DNA of 64,000 nt from Lachnoclostridium sp. An181 (lineage in GTDB: Bacteria > Bacillota > Clostridia > Lachnospirales > Lachnospiraceae), in NCBI RefSeq assembly GCF_002160325.1, contig NZ_NFKJ01000002.1:124001-188000 (forward strand), given 5' to 3'. Below, piece after piece: positions 52,513-59,846 of this stretch. Both the position numbers and the translations under genes were made by a program. The notes under the pieces were generated by a model. The model worked only from the letters and a program-made list of their open reading frames with translations, was not told the DNA's origin and ran no database searches. How positions within the stretch are numbered: position 1 is the first letter of the stretch; every line of letters begins with the position of its first letter.

Positions 52513-54183
52513 TTATTCTACGGCCAATACATAATAGTAGATTGGCTGCCCTCCGTAATGGATATCAATATCAATGTCCGGATACATCTCTTCCAGTTTG
52601 GAAGAAAGATTGGCCGCATCCTCCTCAGACACTTCCTCTCCATAGTACAGGCTGATCAATTCTGCATTCACATCCACAAGATTCTCCAAAGTCTCTTTTG
52701 TCGTCTGCTCCACGGAAGTTCCAACTGCAAGAATTCCATCATCACCGATTCCCATGATGTCTCCCTCATGGATCTCTTTGTCATCAATCTTCGTATCCCT
52801 CACCGCATAGGTGATCTGTCCGGATTTCACATTTTTAATCTCCTCAAGCATCACCGCTTCATTTTCCTTTGCAGACTGCTCCGGCATAAAATTGATCACA
52901 GCAGTGATTCCCTGAGGAACAGTCTTTGTAGGGATAACGATCACTTCCTTGTCTTTTACAAGGGAACGGGCCTGGTTTGCCGCTAAAACAATATTTTTAT
53001 TGTTTGGCAAAATAAACACACTGTCCGCATTGACCGCATCAATCGCTGTCAGCATATCCTCGGTGCTCGGATTCATTGTCTGGCCTCCCTCGATGATGTA
53101 GTCCACACCAAGCTCCTTGAAGATTTCATTCAACCCTTTTCCAATGGACACGGCAATGAAACCAATCGGCTTTCTAGGTCCTTTCTTTTTTGCCTCTTCT
53201 TCTGCCTTCTGCTGTGCAGCTATTTTCTCCGCATCACGGATCAGTTTCTCCTCATGCTCCTCCCGCATATTGTCTATCTTCATGCGGGAGAGCTGTCCGT
53301 AAGTGAGTGCCTTCTGAATGGCCAGCCCAGGGTCATTTGTGTGTACATGTATCTTCACTACATCATCGTCCGCCACACATACAATGGAATCCCCGATTGA
53401 TTCCAGGTAAGCCTTGAATTCATGCTCGTCCTTATCCGTAAACTCTTTCTCTGTCAAAATAATAAATTCTGTACAATATCCGAATTTAATATCAGCAGAT
53501 GCCTCCTGACTGATTTTTGTCACCGTTTTGCTCTCGCTTGGCCTGATGGCTGTATAGTCGATCTCTTTTCCAAGAAACGCGTCATAGGCACCCTTGATGA
53601 TTTCCATCAATCCCTGTCCTCCGGAATCCACAACACCTGCCTCTTTCAACACTGGCAGCATCTCCGGTGTCTTTGAAAGCACTTCCTCTCCGTAAGCAAT
53701 CACTTTTGGAAGAAATTCCTCCAGATCATCTGTCTCAAGCGCAAGCTCCATGCCTCTCTCTGCCATACCCTTTGCGACAGTCAGGATCGTTCCTTCTTTT
53801 GGCTTCATTACAGCCTTGTATGCAGTTTCCTTTGCTTTGACAAGCGCATTTGCCAAAATGGGCACATCAATCTCCTCATGTTCTTTGATCCCTTTTGTAA
53901 ATCCGCGGAAAAGCTGGGATAGGATAACCCCGGAGTTACCTCTTGCCCCCCGGAGGGATCCGGAAGAAATTGCTTTTGCCAAAGCTTTCATATCCGGTTC
54001 CTCCAGAGCACTCACCTCTCTTGCCGCCGACATAATGGTGAGCGACATGTTCGTCCCTGTGTCGCCGTCCGGCACCGGAAATACATTCAATTCATTAATA
54101 TATTCTTTTTTCGCCTCAATATTAGATGCCCCTGCCAAAAACATCTTTGACAGCATCTTTACATTGATTGTTCTGGTTGACAC
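52513..54183 (-). CDS. DAK2-domain kinase, FakA/YloV-like
   Basis: A 556-aa protein. The N-terminal DAK2 kinase domain has NVFPVPDGDTGTNMSLTI with the metal-binding DGDTGTN and RGARGNSGVILSQ; the middle and C-terminal parts (from about 220) form the FakA-type domain (KIHVHTNDPGLAIQKALTYG). Relatives phosphorylate fatty acids held by DegV (FakB) proteins. The start is GTG at 54183 behind AGGAGG (8-nt spacing); a TTG further upstream overlaps asp23. It is paired with the Asp23 gene, as in Bacillus yloU-yloV. Confidence 0.92.
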   Translation of the reverse strand: MSTRTINVKMLSKMFLAGASNIEAKKEYINELNVFPVPDGDTGTNMSLTIMSAAREVSALEEPDMKALAKAISSGSLRGARGNSGVILSQLFRGFTKGIKEHEEIDVPILANALVKAKETAYKAVMKPKEGTILTVAKGMAERGMELALETDDLEEFLPKVIAYGEEVLSKTPEMLPVLKEAGVVDSGGQGLMEIIKGAYDAFLGKEIDYTAIRPSESKTVTKISQEASADIKFGYCTEFIILTEKEFTDKDEHEFKAYLESIGDSIVCVADDDVVKIHVHTNDPGLAIQKALTYGQLSRMKIDNMREEHEEKLIRDAEKIAAQQKAEEEAKKKGPRKPIGFIAVSIGKGLNEIFKELGVDYIIEGGQTMNPSTEDMLTAIDAVNADSVFILPNNKNIVLAANQARSLVKDKEVIVIPTKTVPQGITAVINFMPEQSAKENEAVMLEEIKNVKSGQITYAVRDTKIDDKEIHEGDIMGIGDDGILAVGTSVEQTTKETLENLVDVNAELISLYYGEEVSEEDAANLSSKLEEMYPDIDIDIHYGGQPIYYYVLAVE

Positions 54184-54199
54184 AATTTGTTCCTCCTTG

Positions 54200-54559
54200 T
54201 TAATCAATCACTCTGACACCTTCAATGTAGATGTTGATCTTATCTACAGTCAGTCCTGAGAATTCTTCTACTTTATATTTTACATTACTCATCAGATTTT
54301 CTGTCACTGCCTGGATGCTAACCCCATAAGATACAATGACATGAAAATCCAGGGTGATCTTATTGTCATCTGATAAGCTGACATGGATTCCCTTTGTCAG
54401 GCTTTCCCTTTTCAAAAGATGTACCAGACCATCTTTCATGCTAACTGCCGCCATACCTACGATACCGAAACATTCTACGGCGACAGAACCCGCATACTTC
54501 GCAATCACTTCGGAGTCAATCGTAATAATGCCAAGTTCCGTACTAATACTTCCTCTCAT
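54200..54559 (-). CDS. Asp23/Gls24 family envelope stress protein (YloU)
   Basis: A 119-aa Asp23 protein: EVIAKYAGSVAVECFGIVGMA and VIVSYGVSIQAVTENLMSNVKYKVEEFSGL, the conserved core of the family. Asp23 relatives are membrane-associated and linked to envelope stress; the YloU type is conserved upstream of the FakA-like kinase. It is first in the operon with a consensus-like promoter and is divergent from rpmB. Confidence 0.93.
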   Translation of the reverse strand: MRGSISTELGIITIDSEVIAKYAGSVAVECFGIVGMAAVSMKDGLVHLLKRESLTKGIHVSLSDDNKITLDFHVIVSYGVSIQAVTENLMSNVKYKVEEFSGLTVDKINIYIEGVRVID

Positions 54560-54616
54560 ATAATCTATACCTCCAATCCTAATCTGATAGAATTTTTTGC
54601 GAACGAATTCAAATGT

Positions 54617-54645
54617 ATTATACTCTGTTTACCTATATTTTACAA
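54617..54645 (-). promoter_or_regulatory. Sigma-A promoter for asp23-fakA
   Basis: On the minus strand, TTGTAA (54640-54645), a 17-nt spacer and perfect TATAAT (54617-54622). Confidence 0.82.
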
Positions 54646-54672
54646 CATTTGATTCAAAAACTTAAATAAGGC

Positions 54673-54701
54673 TTGCAAAATTTAATTTTATCTGCTAAAA
54701 T
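54673..54701 (+). promoter_or_regulatory. Sigma-A promoter for rpmB
   Basis: On the plus strand, TTGCAA (54673-54678), a 17-nt spacer and TAAAAT (54696-54701), with the AGGAGGT RBS downstream. An ORF continuation upstream of the true rpmB start coincides with this promoter. Confidence 0.8.
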
Positions 54702-54756
54702 ATCAAATGTTGTAAGTCTAGCATATAGACATAGTTGTTCGTTAGGAGGTGCAGTC

Positions 54757-54942
54757 ATGGCTAAATGTGCTATTTGTGAAAAGGGTGCTCATTTCGGAAA
54801 TAATGTAAGCCACTCTCATAGAAAGACACCAAAAATGTGGAAGTCAAATGTAAAGTCTGTTCGTGTTAAAACAGCAGGCGGAGCAAAAAGAATGTACGTA
54901 TGTACTTCTTGCTTGAAATCCGGAAAAGTAGAAAGAGCTTAA
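54757..54942 (+). CDS. rpmB: 50S ribosomal protein L28
   Basis: A 61-aa bL28: MAKCAICEKGAHFGNNVSHSH, KTPKMWKSNVKSV and a C-terminal CTSCLKSGKV. The two CxxC pairs (Cys4/7 and Cys49/52) mark the zinc-binding C+ form. The ATG at 54757 has TTAGGAGGTGCAGTC before it. Single-gene unit with its own promoter and terminator. Confidence 0.98.
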   Translation: MAKCAICEKGAHFGNNVSHSHRKTPKMWKSNVKSVRVKTAGGAKRMYVCTSCLKSGKVERA

Positions 54943-54955
54943 TGAAACGAATGCA

Positions 54956-54987
54956 AAAAAGGAATGTCAATGATGGCATTCCTTTTT
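54956..54987 (+). terminator. Terminator of rpmB
   Basis: An 11-bp stem (AAAAAGGAATG with CATTCCTTTTT) with a 10-nt loop and T run on the plus strand, 13 nt after the stop. It may also serve the small minus-strand gene that ends at 54995. Confidence 0.92.
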
Positions 54988-54994
54988 CTTTTCC

Positions 54995-55132
54995 TCAGCA
55001 GCAGAAAAGCTGATAGCTGATAAGCAGGCAGATAAGTATGATTAATATGCCGACAAACAGACTCGGAATAAAAATCATGATCGTCATTCCCACCGCTATG
55101 AAAAACAGTGCAAATCCTATCAATCGGCGCAT
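54995..55132 (-). CDS. 45-aa membrane miniprotein ending in Cys-Cys
   Basis: A short gene missed by length cut-offs. It starts MRRLIGFALFFIAVGMTIM and ends with QLFCC, with two hydrophobic helices (about 5-21 and 24-41) separated by PS, so it should span the membrane twice. Similar tiny proteins with the MRR start and FCC end are recalled from Clostridia, but the function is unknown. The RBS is modest (GTGACGGGT). An in-frame GTG nine bases upstream is an alternative start. It is followed by the rpmB terminator in convergent orientation. Confidence 0.68.
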   Translation of the reverse strand: MRRLIGFALFFIAVGMTIMIFIPSLFVGILIILICLLISYQLFCC

Positions 55133-55199
55133 ACCCGTCACTTCATTTCCAAAACATCGTCTATAATCCCAGTGTATGCGCCCGGCTTGATTTTATGTC

Positions 55200-55604
55200 T
55201 TATTTCTTTTCTCTATTCGCTTCGTCCAAAAGTTCGGATACATCGTCCTCTGTAAATTTCTCTTCTTTTCTTGAAGAAAAGCGATCCAGCAAATCCGGGA
55301 CCATATCCAGAAGCTTTGTAATGGTATCCTGATTGCGGATATTTACCAGCCTTGTCGTTCCGTTGTGCAGCACAAGCACCGCACTTGGAACCATCTTGCC
55401 ACCCACACCGCCGGTTCCTCTCTCCTTTTTTTCACCCTGAAAAGCGCCTGCCCCTATGGCAAAAGAAACATCCACGAGGGGAAGGATGATGGTATCCCCT
55501 ATATGAATCGCATCGCCGACCACTGTCTTTGACGAGATCACACTGTCAATCCCATTTATCAGTGACTCTACTGTATTTTTGATATTATTGCTGCTCTCCG
55601 CCAT
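55200..55604 (-). CDS. ytfJ: GerW family sporulation protein YtfJ
   Basis: A 134-aa protein with NTVESLINGIDSVISSKTVVGD, DTIILPLVDVSFAIGAGAF and GGVGGKMVPSAVLVLHNG, the YtfJ/GerW core. The family is expressed in the forespore and needed for germination in Bacillus. The start lies 20 nt inside the end of the upstream DUF2953 gene, so they are coupled. Confidence 0.93.
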   Translation of the reverse strand: MAESSNNIKNTVESLINGIDSVISSKTVVGDAIHIGDTIILPLVDVSFAIGAGAFQGEKKERGTGGVGGKMVPSAVLVLHNGTTRLVNIRNQDTITKLLDMVPDLLDRFSSRKEEKFTEDDVSELLDEANREKK

Positions 55605-56541
55605 GTTCTTTTCCTCCCACTAATTTCTTTCCGATATGCCGGATATGTTTGTATGTTGTCCTTACGTCCTTACTCCAGAACAGATCCCAGATCACTTTCA
55701 TAAACCAGGAAAACCGTATTTTCCCCTTCATATACAGGCTGCCTCTTAGAATTCTCTGTTCAAAATCCGGAGTGATATGCATATCTTCTCCCATAAAAGG
55801 ATATAGGATACTAAGAAAAGCCAGGGCCTGACCTGTGTGGTAAGGATCCTCAAATCCAAAAAGGATACTGCTCTTTATTCTGTCCGGTTTCATCTTTTTT
55901 AACAGCCAGGACAGTTCTTTTTTTCCTTTCTCCCACGCATTCTTATGCGCATCGCAGGAAATAAATTTTACGATCATCTCTTTTTTTTGATTCAGTATCC
56001 TTATCTTATCACAGATCGTCCGGAAAGTATACGCAATCTTTTCTTTCCATGCAGAAAGCCTGTCCGCAAAAGATGACTTTTTTCGTGAAGATTTTTCTTC
56101 CGTCTCGTCTTCCTGCTGTTCATTGCGCACCCTTTTTTTTGTTTCACTGACCTCCCCAGTTGTTTCCTCTCTTATTTTTTCTGCTTTTACGGATTCCCCT
56201 GTCTTTTCCTCTGAGACACTATTTTTCTCCTCTTCCGTCTTCTCCTCGTTCCAGGAATCTTCCATTGCCGGTTCGGATTTTCCATGCATCTTTTTCCAAA
56301 ACAGCTTAATTTTCCAGTTATACTCCTTCCCTTCCGCTTTTACCTCAAATTTCAAGAGTCCAAGCAGCCAGGATATGGAAACATTTGCCCTTAAACTTTC
56401 AAGATCTCCCCAGTAGGATGCCCTGGCCTGATAGCGCACTGCATGAAAAAGGACAGTACAAAGCAGCAATACGAGAATTCCCAGTACCGCTGCTATCAGT
56501 ATTCCTAAAATTTTTAAAATGACAAGCAATATATGAATCAT
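55585..56541 (-). CDS. DUF2953 membrane protein (YtfI-like)
   Basis: A 318-aa protein with one strong N-terminal TM helix (about 4-35, LVILKILGILIAAVLGILVLLLC), a region resembling DUF2953 (ARASYWGDLESLRANVSISWLLGLLKFEV, GFEDPYHTGQALAFLSILYPFMG) and a long, highly charged, low-complexity Glu/Lys-rich middle (about 95-160). It pairs with ytfJ in sporulating Firmicutes (ytfI-ytfJ). The function is probably sporulation-related; no enzymatic motif seen. Confidence 0.87.
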   Translation of the reverse strand: MIHILLVILKILGILIAAVLGILVLLLCTVLFHAVRYQARASYWGDLESLRANVSISWLLGLLKFEVKAEGKEYNWKIKLFWKKMHGKSEPAMEDSWNEEKTEEEKNSVSEEKTGESVKAEKIREETTGEVSETKKRVRNEQQEDETEEKSSRKKSSFADRLSAWKEKIAYTFRTICDKIRILNQKKEMIVKFISCDAHKNAWEKGKKELSWLLKKMKPDRIKSSILFGFEDPYHTGQALAFLSILYPFMGEDMHITPDFEQRILRGSLYMKGKIRFSWFMKVIWDLFWSKDVRTTYKHIRHIGKKLVGGKEHGGEQQ

Positions 56542-56542
56542 C

Positions 56543-56884
56543 CTACTCTACCTTGCTCCCACTTTCCATATGATGCCATTTTTCAAGCACATCCCGGATA
56601 TCTGCACTGTTTGTCTTCTTATAGACATCATCCACGATGCGCTCAGTCACCTTAAGCGCCTCACCGTATCCTGCTGCCATGCCCACAACCAGATAGTCTT
56701 TCTCTTTAAACCAGTCCTGTTTCAGTAAAATGGAATCGAAAAACTCCAGCTGGTTGTGGGAACTTTCCGGTAGAACGATAAGATATGTATTCCACACCGT
56801 CCCTCCCTTGTTAAGTTTCTCCTTTATTTTCTGGCAGCGCCTGGCAATCTGCTCTCCCACATATAAATTTCTATAATATTCCAT
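56543..56884 (-). CDS. Conserved hypothetical protein, 113 aa
   Basis: A small soluble protein (MEYYRNLYVGEQIARRCQKIKEKL...) with no membrane segment. It has a mixed alpha/beta look (VWNTYLIVLPES, YLVVGMAAGYGEALK) and resembles clostridial proteins of unknown function located beside PBP/FtsW genes. It sits 10 nt downstream of the PBP stop and 1 nt before DUF2953, so it is in the same transcript. No function is assigned. Confidence 0.75.
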   Translation of the reverse strand: MEYYRNLYVGEQIARRCQKIKEKLNKGGTVWNTYLIVLPESSHNQLEFFDSILLKQDWFKEKDYLVVGMAAGYGEALKVTERIVDDVYKKTNSADIRDVLEKWHHMESGSKVE

Positions 56885-56894
56885 GTTCCCTCAT

Positions 56895-58367
56895 CTACCT
56901 ATTGCTGTAATACGTATCGAAAACTTTCTTTGCTATCGGCACCGCTCTGGCTCCGGTGTCATCTGCTCCCTCAATCACCACGCTGATGACAAGCTCTGGA
57001 TTGTCCACATTGGAAAACCCTATAAACCAGGAGTGGCTTTTGCTTTTATCACTACTGTACTCTGCAGTTCCTGTTTTTCCGGCAGCTGTATAGCTGCTGC
57101 TTTTTAGTTGAGTTGCTGTTCCCTCCTCCACAACGGATGTCATGTAATCTTTCAACTGTGCCGCCTCTTTTGCTGTCATGAGTTCTTTGTATTCTTCCGG
57201 CATATATTTCTTGATCTGTGTTCCTGTATTGTTCTTGATCTCGCTTACAAGATACGGTTTCATCAAGGTTCCGTTATTTGCGACCGCAGCTGTGATCAAT
57301 GCCATGTGATATGGGCTCACCTGTGTTTTTCCCTGTCCCATGGCGGTCATCATGATTTCACCGTCACTCGTGTTCTCTGTAACTTCAAAATCACTTTCTC
57401 TGTAAGGAAGGACTCTTGGCAGTTTTGAATTGAACAAAAGCTCCTCTGCAGTCTTTCTGTACTGTTTCTTGTCCAGCCCAAGTCCGATATTTGCAAAAGC
57501 CGCATTGCACGAATTTGCGATGGCTGACCTCAAAGTTTCATGTCCGTGCACAATTTTGTTGAAACAGTGGATCGTCAGATCATTGTGCGTGATTTTTCCT
57601 TCACAGTCGTATTGATAGGAATCATAGTTTGGATTCTCGCGCATGTATTCCAGTGTGGTGACGATCTTAAAGGTTGATCCTGGCGCATACGCGCCCTGTG
57701 TTGCCCTGTTGACCAAAATCCCGTTTGTGTCCTGGTTGATCTCCGCCCAGTCCTCCTCCACGGTGTTTGGATCAAATGCAGGTTTGGATACCATGGACAG
57801 AATTTTCCCGGTACTTGCCTCCATCACCACAACTGCTCCTTTATTGTCCCCCAGGGCATCGTAGGCCGCCTCCTGTAGATCCGCATCCAGCGTAGTCACC
57901 ACATTGTCCCCCTCATTTTTTTCCCCTTTGAATTCATTGCTGATCTTCTCAAGGAAAAAAGAATTGGAGGTGAGGAGATCAAAATTATTTTGAGACTCCA
58001 AACCGCTTTTCCCGTGCACTGAATATCCTACAACATGTGCAAACATTTCTCCGTACGGGTAATTGCGGATCTCATTGCCATCCTCATCTGTCACCGTCTC
58101 GGCGAGAATCTCTCCATCCTTGTCAAGGATCTTTCCCCGGATGACTCTGTCTGCCATCAGATCCTGTCTTTGATTATACGGACTGTTGATGACATCTTTG
58201 CTTTTCACTGCATTGAAATATCCAAGGTATCCCATCATTGCAAGAAACAAAGCAATGAATACATAGGTGATCCTTGCGAACTCCTTATTCGCCGCGCGTT
58301 TTTTTCTTCCTTCCTTCGTCTTCTTTTTCCCTGAGGGTCTCTCTGACGACTGCACCGATCTCCTCAT
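56895..58367 (-). CDS. Class B penicillin-binding protein (FtsI/PbpA-type transpeptidase)
   Basis: A roughly 490-aa single-pass transpeptidase. A very basic N-terminus leads to a TM helix (ITYVFIALFLAMMGYLGYF), then a dimerisation region (RGKILDKDGEILAE, GKSGLESQNNFDLL) and a catalytic domain with STFK (GAYAPGSTFKIV), SCN (IANSCNAAFANIG) and KTG (AAGKTGTAEY). Start uncertain: the frame is open back to 58529, the ATG at 58367 is the best canonical start, and it overlaps the SEDS gene by 83 nt. The SEDS-PBP pair forms a glycan polymerase-transpeptidase unit; elongation, division or sporulation cannot be decided. Confidence 0.9.
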   Translation of the reverse strand: MRRSVQSSERPSGKKKTKEGRKKRAANKEFARITYVFIALFLAMMGYLGYFNAVKSKDVINSPYNQRQDLMADRVIRGKILDKDGEILAETVTDEDGNEIRNYPYGEMFAHVVGYSVHGKSGLESQNNFDLLTSNSFFLEKISNEFKGEKNEGDNVVTTLDADLQEAAYDALGDNKGAVVVMEASTGKILSMVSKPAFDPNTVEEDWAEINQDTNGILVNRATQGAYAPGSTFKIVTTLEYMRENPNYDSYQYDCEGKITHNDLTIHCFNKIVHGHETLRSAIANSCNAAFANIGLGLDKKQYRKTAEELLFNSKLPRVLPYRESDFEVTENTSDGEIMMTAMGQGKTQVSPYHMALITAAVANNGTLMKPYLVSEIKNNTGTQIKKYMPEEYKELMTAKEAAQLKDYMTSVVEEGTATQLKSSSYTAAGKTGTAEYSSDKSKSHSWFIGFSNVDNPELVISVVIEGADDTGARAVPIAKKVFDTYYSNR

Positions 58368-59838
58368 CGATGCTGTAGTCCCTCTGATATCCTCCTCGTC
58401 TGGACGGCGCCTTTGTGATCCTTGTTTCCTCCGGCCTTCTTGCATCCTTCTTTCTCGCTGCTCCCATTCGTCTCTTCTGTTGTCCCTTTCTCTTCTCCCT
58501 TTGTAACTGTCTTGCTTTCTCTCTCTCAATGCTTTCTTCCTCGTCTTCCCTTAATATGTATAAGCCCTGTATGATCGCAAACATGATGAAAGTACTCAGT
58601 ATAGAACTTCCACCGTAACTTACAAACGGCAATGTCACTCCTGTAAGAGGAATAAACTTTGTGACCCCGCCGATCGTCAGGAAAACCTGAAAAATATAAC
58701 AGGTGCCAAGACCAAGAGCTACCAGTTTATAAAACATATCTCTAAGCTGCATCGCAATGTTCAAAAACATGATATAACAGCTTAAGCAGACCAAAATCAT
58801 ACAGAGTGCGAATATCAATCCCATCTCCTCTGAAATGGCTGCAAAAATAAAATCTTCAGATACAACAGGAATACTCTCCGGTTTTCCCTGGAAAAGTCCA
58901 AGTCCAAACCAGCTTCCTGTACCGATCGCCATCAGCGCCTGTGCCACCTGCTGGCCTCCATTGTCATAGGCTGCAAACGGATCCTTCCAGACAATAACCC
59001 TTGTCCTGACGTGTCCAAATAAATGGTAGGCCGCCACAGAGGCGACGGCTCCGGATCCAAGCCCTGCCAGCATATAGAGCGGCTGTTTTGTTGCCACATA
59101 GAGCATCACCAGATAAACCACAAAGATAATCAGAGCAGCCCCCAAATCTCTGGATGCAACTAAGATCAGCACATGAAACGCTGCAAGGATCGTGGTGACA
59201 ACTACGTTTTTAAATGTGGTGGATTTCGCAAAACTGGATGCCACAAAAAACACAAACACGATCTTTACCAGCTCGGAAGGCTGAATGCTCACGCCTCCGA
59301 AAGAAAACCCAAGTTTCGCTCCATCCGAGGTAACGGCTGCCACAGCCACCACGCCAAGGGAAAGAATTCCAAGCACTGCATATAAAACCCGCAGCTTAGA
59401 AAGCTGTTTCACTTTTCTTATAATGACCGGAACCACCATGCTGACTGCCATTGATACAGCGGCAAAAATACACTGTTTCAACACTCTTGTATAGTTCAGC
59501 CTTGTCAGCATGATAAATCCAATGCTTAAAAGCATACACATGTTGTTTACGACAAGCCTTGAAACTTTCGGATAGATCATTGTGTACAGTTTGCTGATCA
59601 GCAGCAAAAGGATTACCTGAACCCCATACATTCCCGCAATCTTTACATCCCATTTTATCAGGAACATGTTCAGAAATGCTACGAAATGAATGATAAACAT
59701 CAGGTGCATCTGACGGTTTAAGATTCTTTCTTTCTTTTCATAATCGTGGTACCCGAAAACACTGAAACACGAATATACATAGACAATGATCAGGAAAACC
59801 ATCAGATATTTGGAAATTTCTGTTATGATATTAATCAA
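58285..59838 (-). CDS. SEDS glycosyltransferase FtsW/RodA/SpoVE
   Basis: A 517-aa polytopic membrane protein (about ten TM segments) that polymerises lipid II into glycan strands. SEDS motifs are GGVSIQPSELVKIVFV, SRDLGAALI, GTGSWFGLGLFQGKPESIPVVSEDFIFAAISEE and TGVTLPFVSYGGSSI. The C-terminal roughly 90 residues are a strongly charged, Arg/Glu-rich cytosolic tail. The start is TTG, with AGGTGA just upstream. It is followed, overlapping, by its transpeptidase partner. Confidence 0.93.
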   Translation of the reverse strand: MINIITEISKYLMVFLIIVYVYSCFSVFGYHDYEKKERILNRQMHLMFIIHFVAFLNMFLIKWDVKIAGMYGVQVILLLLISKLYTMIYPKVSRLVVNNMCMLLSIGFIMLTRLNYTRVLKQCIFAAVSMAVSMVVPVIIRKVKQLSKLRVLYAVLGILSLGVVAVAAVTSDGAKLGFSFGGVSIQPSELVKIVFVFFVASSFAKSTTFKNVVVTTILAAFHVLILVASRDLGAALIIFVVYLVMLYVATKQPLYMLAGLGSGAVASVAAYHLFGHVRTRVIVWKDPFAAYDNGGQQVAQALMAIGTGSWFGLGLFQGKPESIPVVSEDFIFAAISEEMGLIFALCMILVCLSCYIMFLNIAMQLRDMFYKLVALGLGTCYIFQVFLTIGGVTKFIPLTGVTLPFVSYGGSSILSTFIMFAIIQGLYILREDEEESIEREKARQLQREKRKGQQKRRMGAARKKDARRPEETRITKAPSRRGGYQRDYSIDEEIGAVVRETLREKEDEGRKKKTRGE

Positions 59839-59846
59839 CTCTTCAC

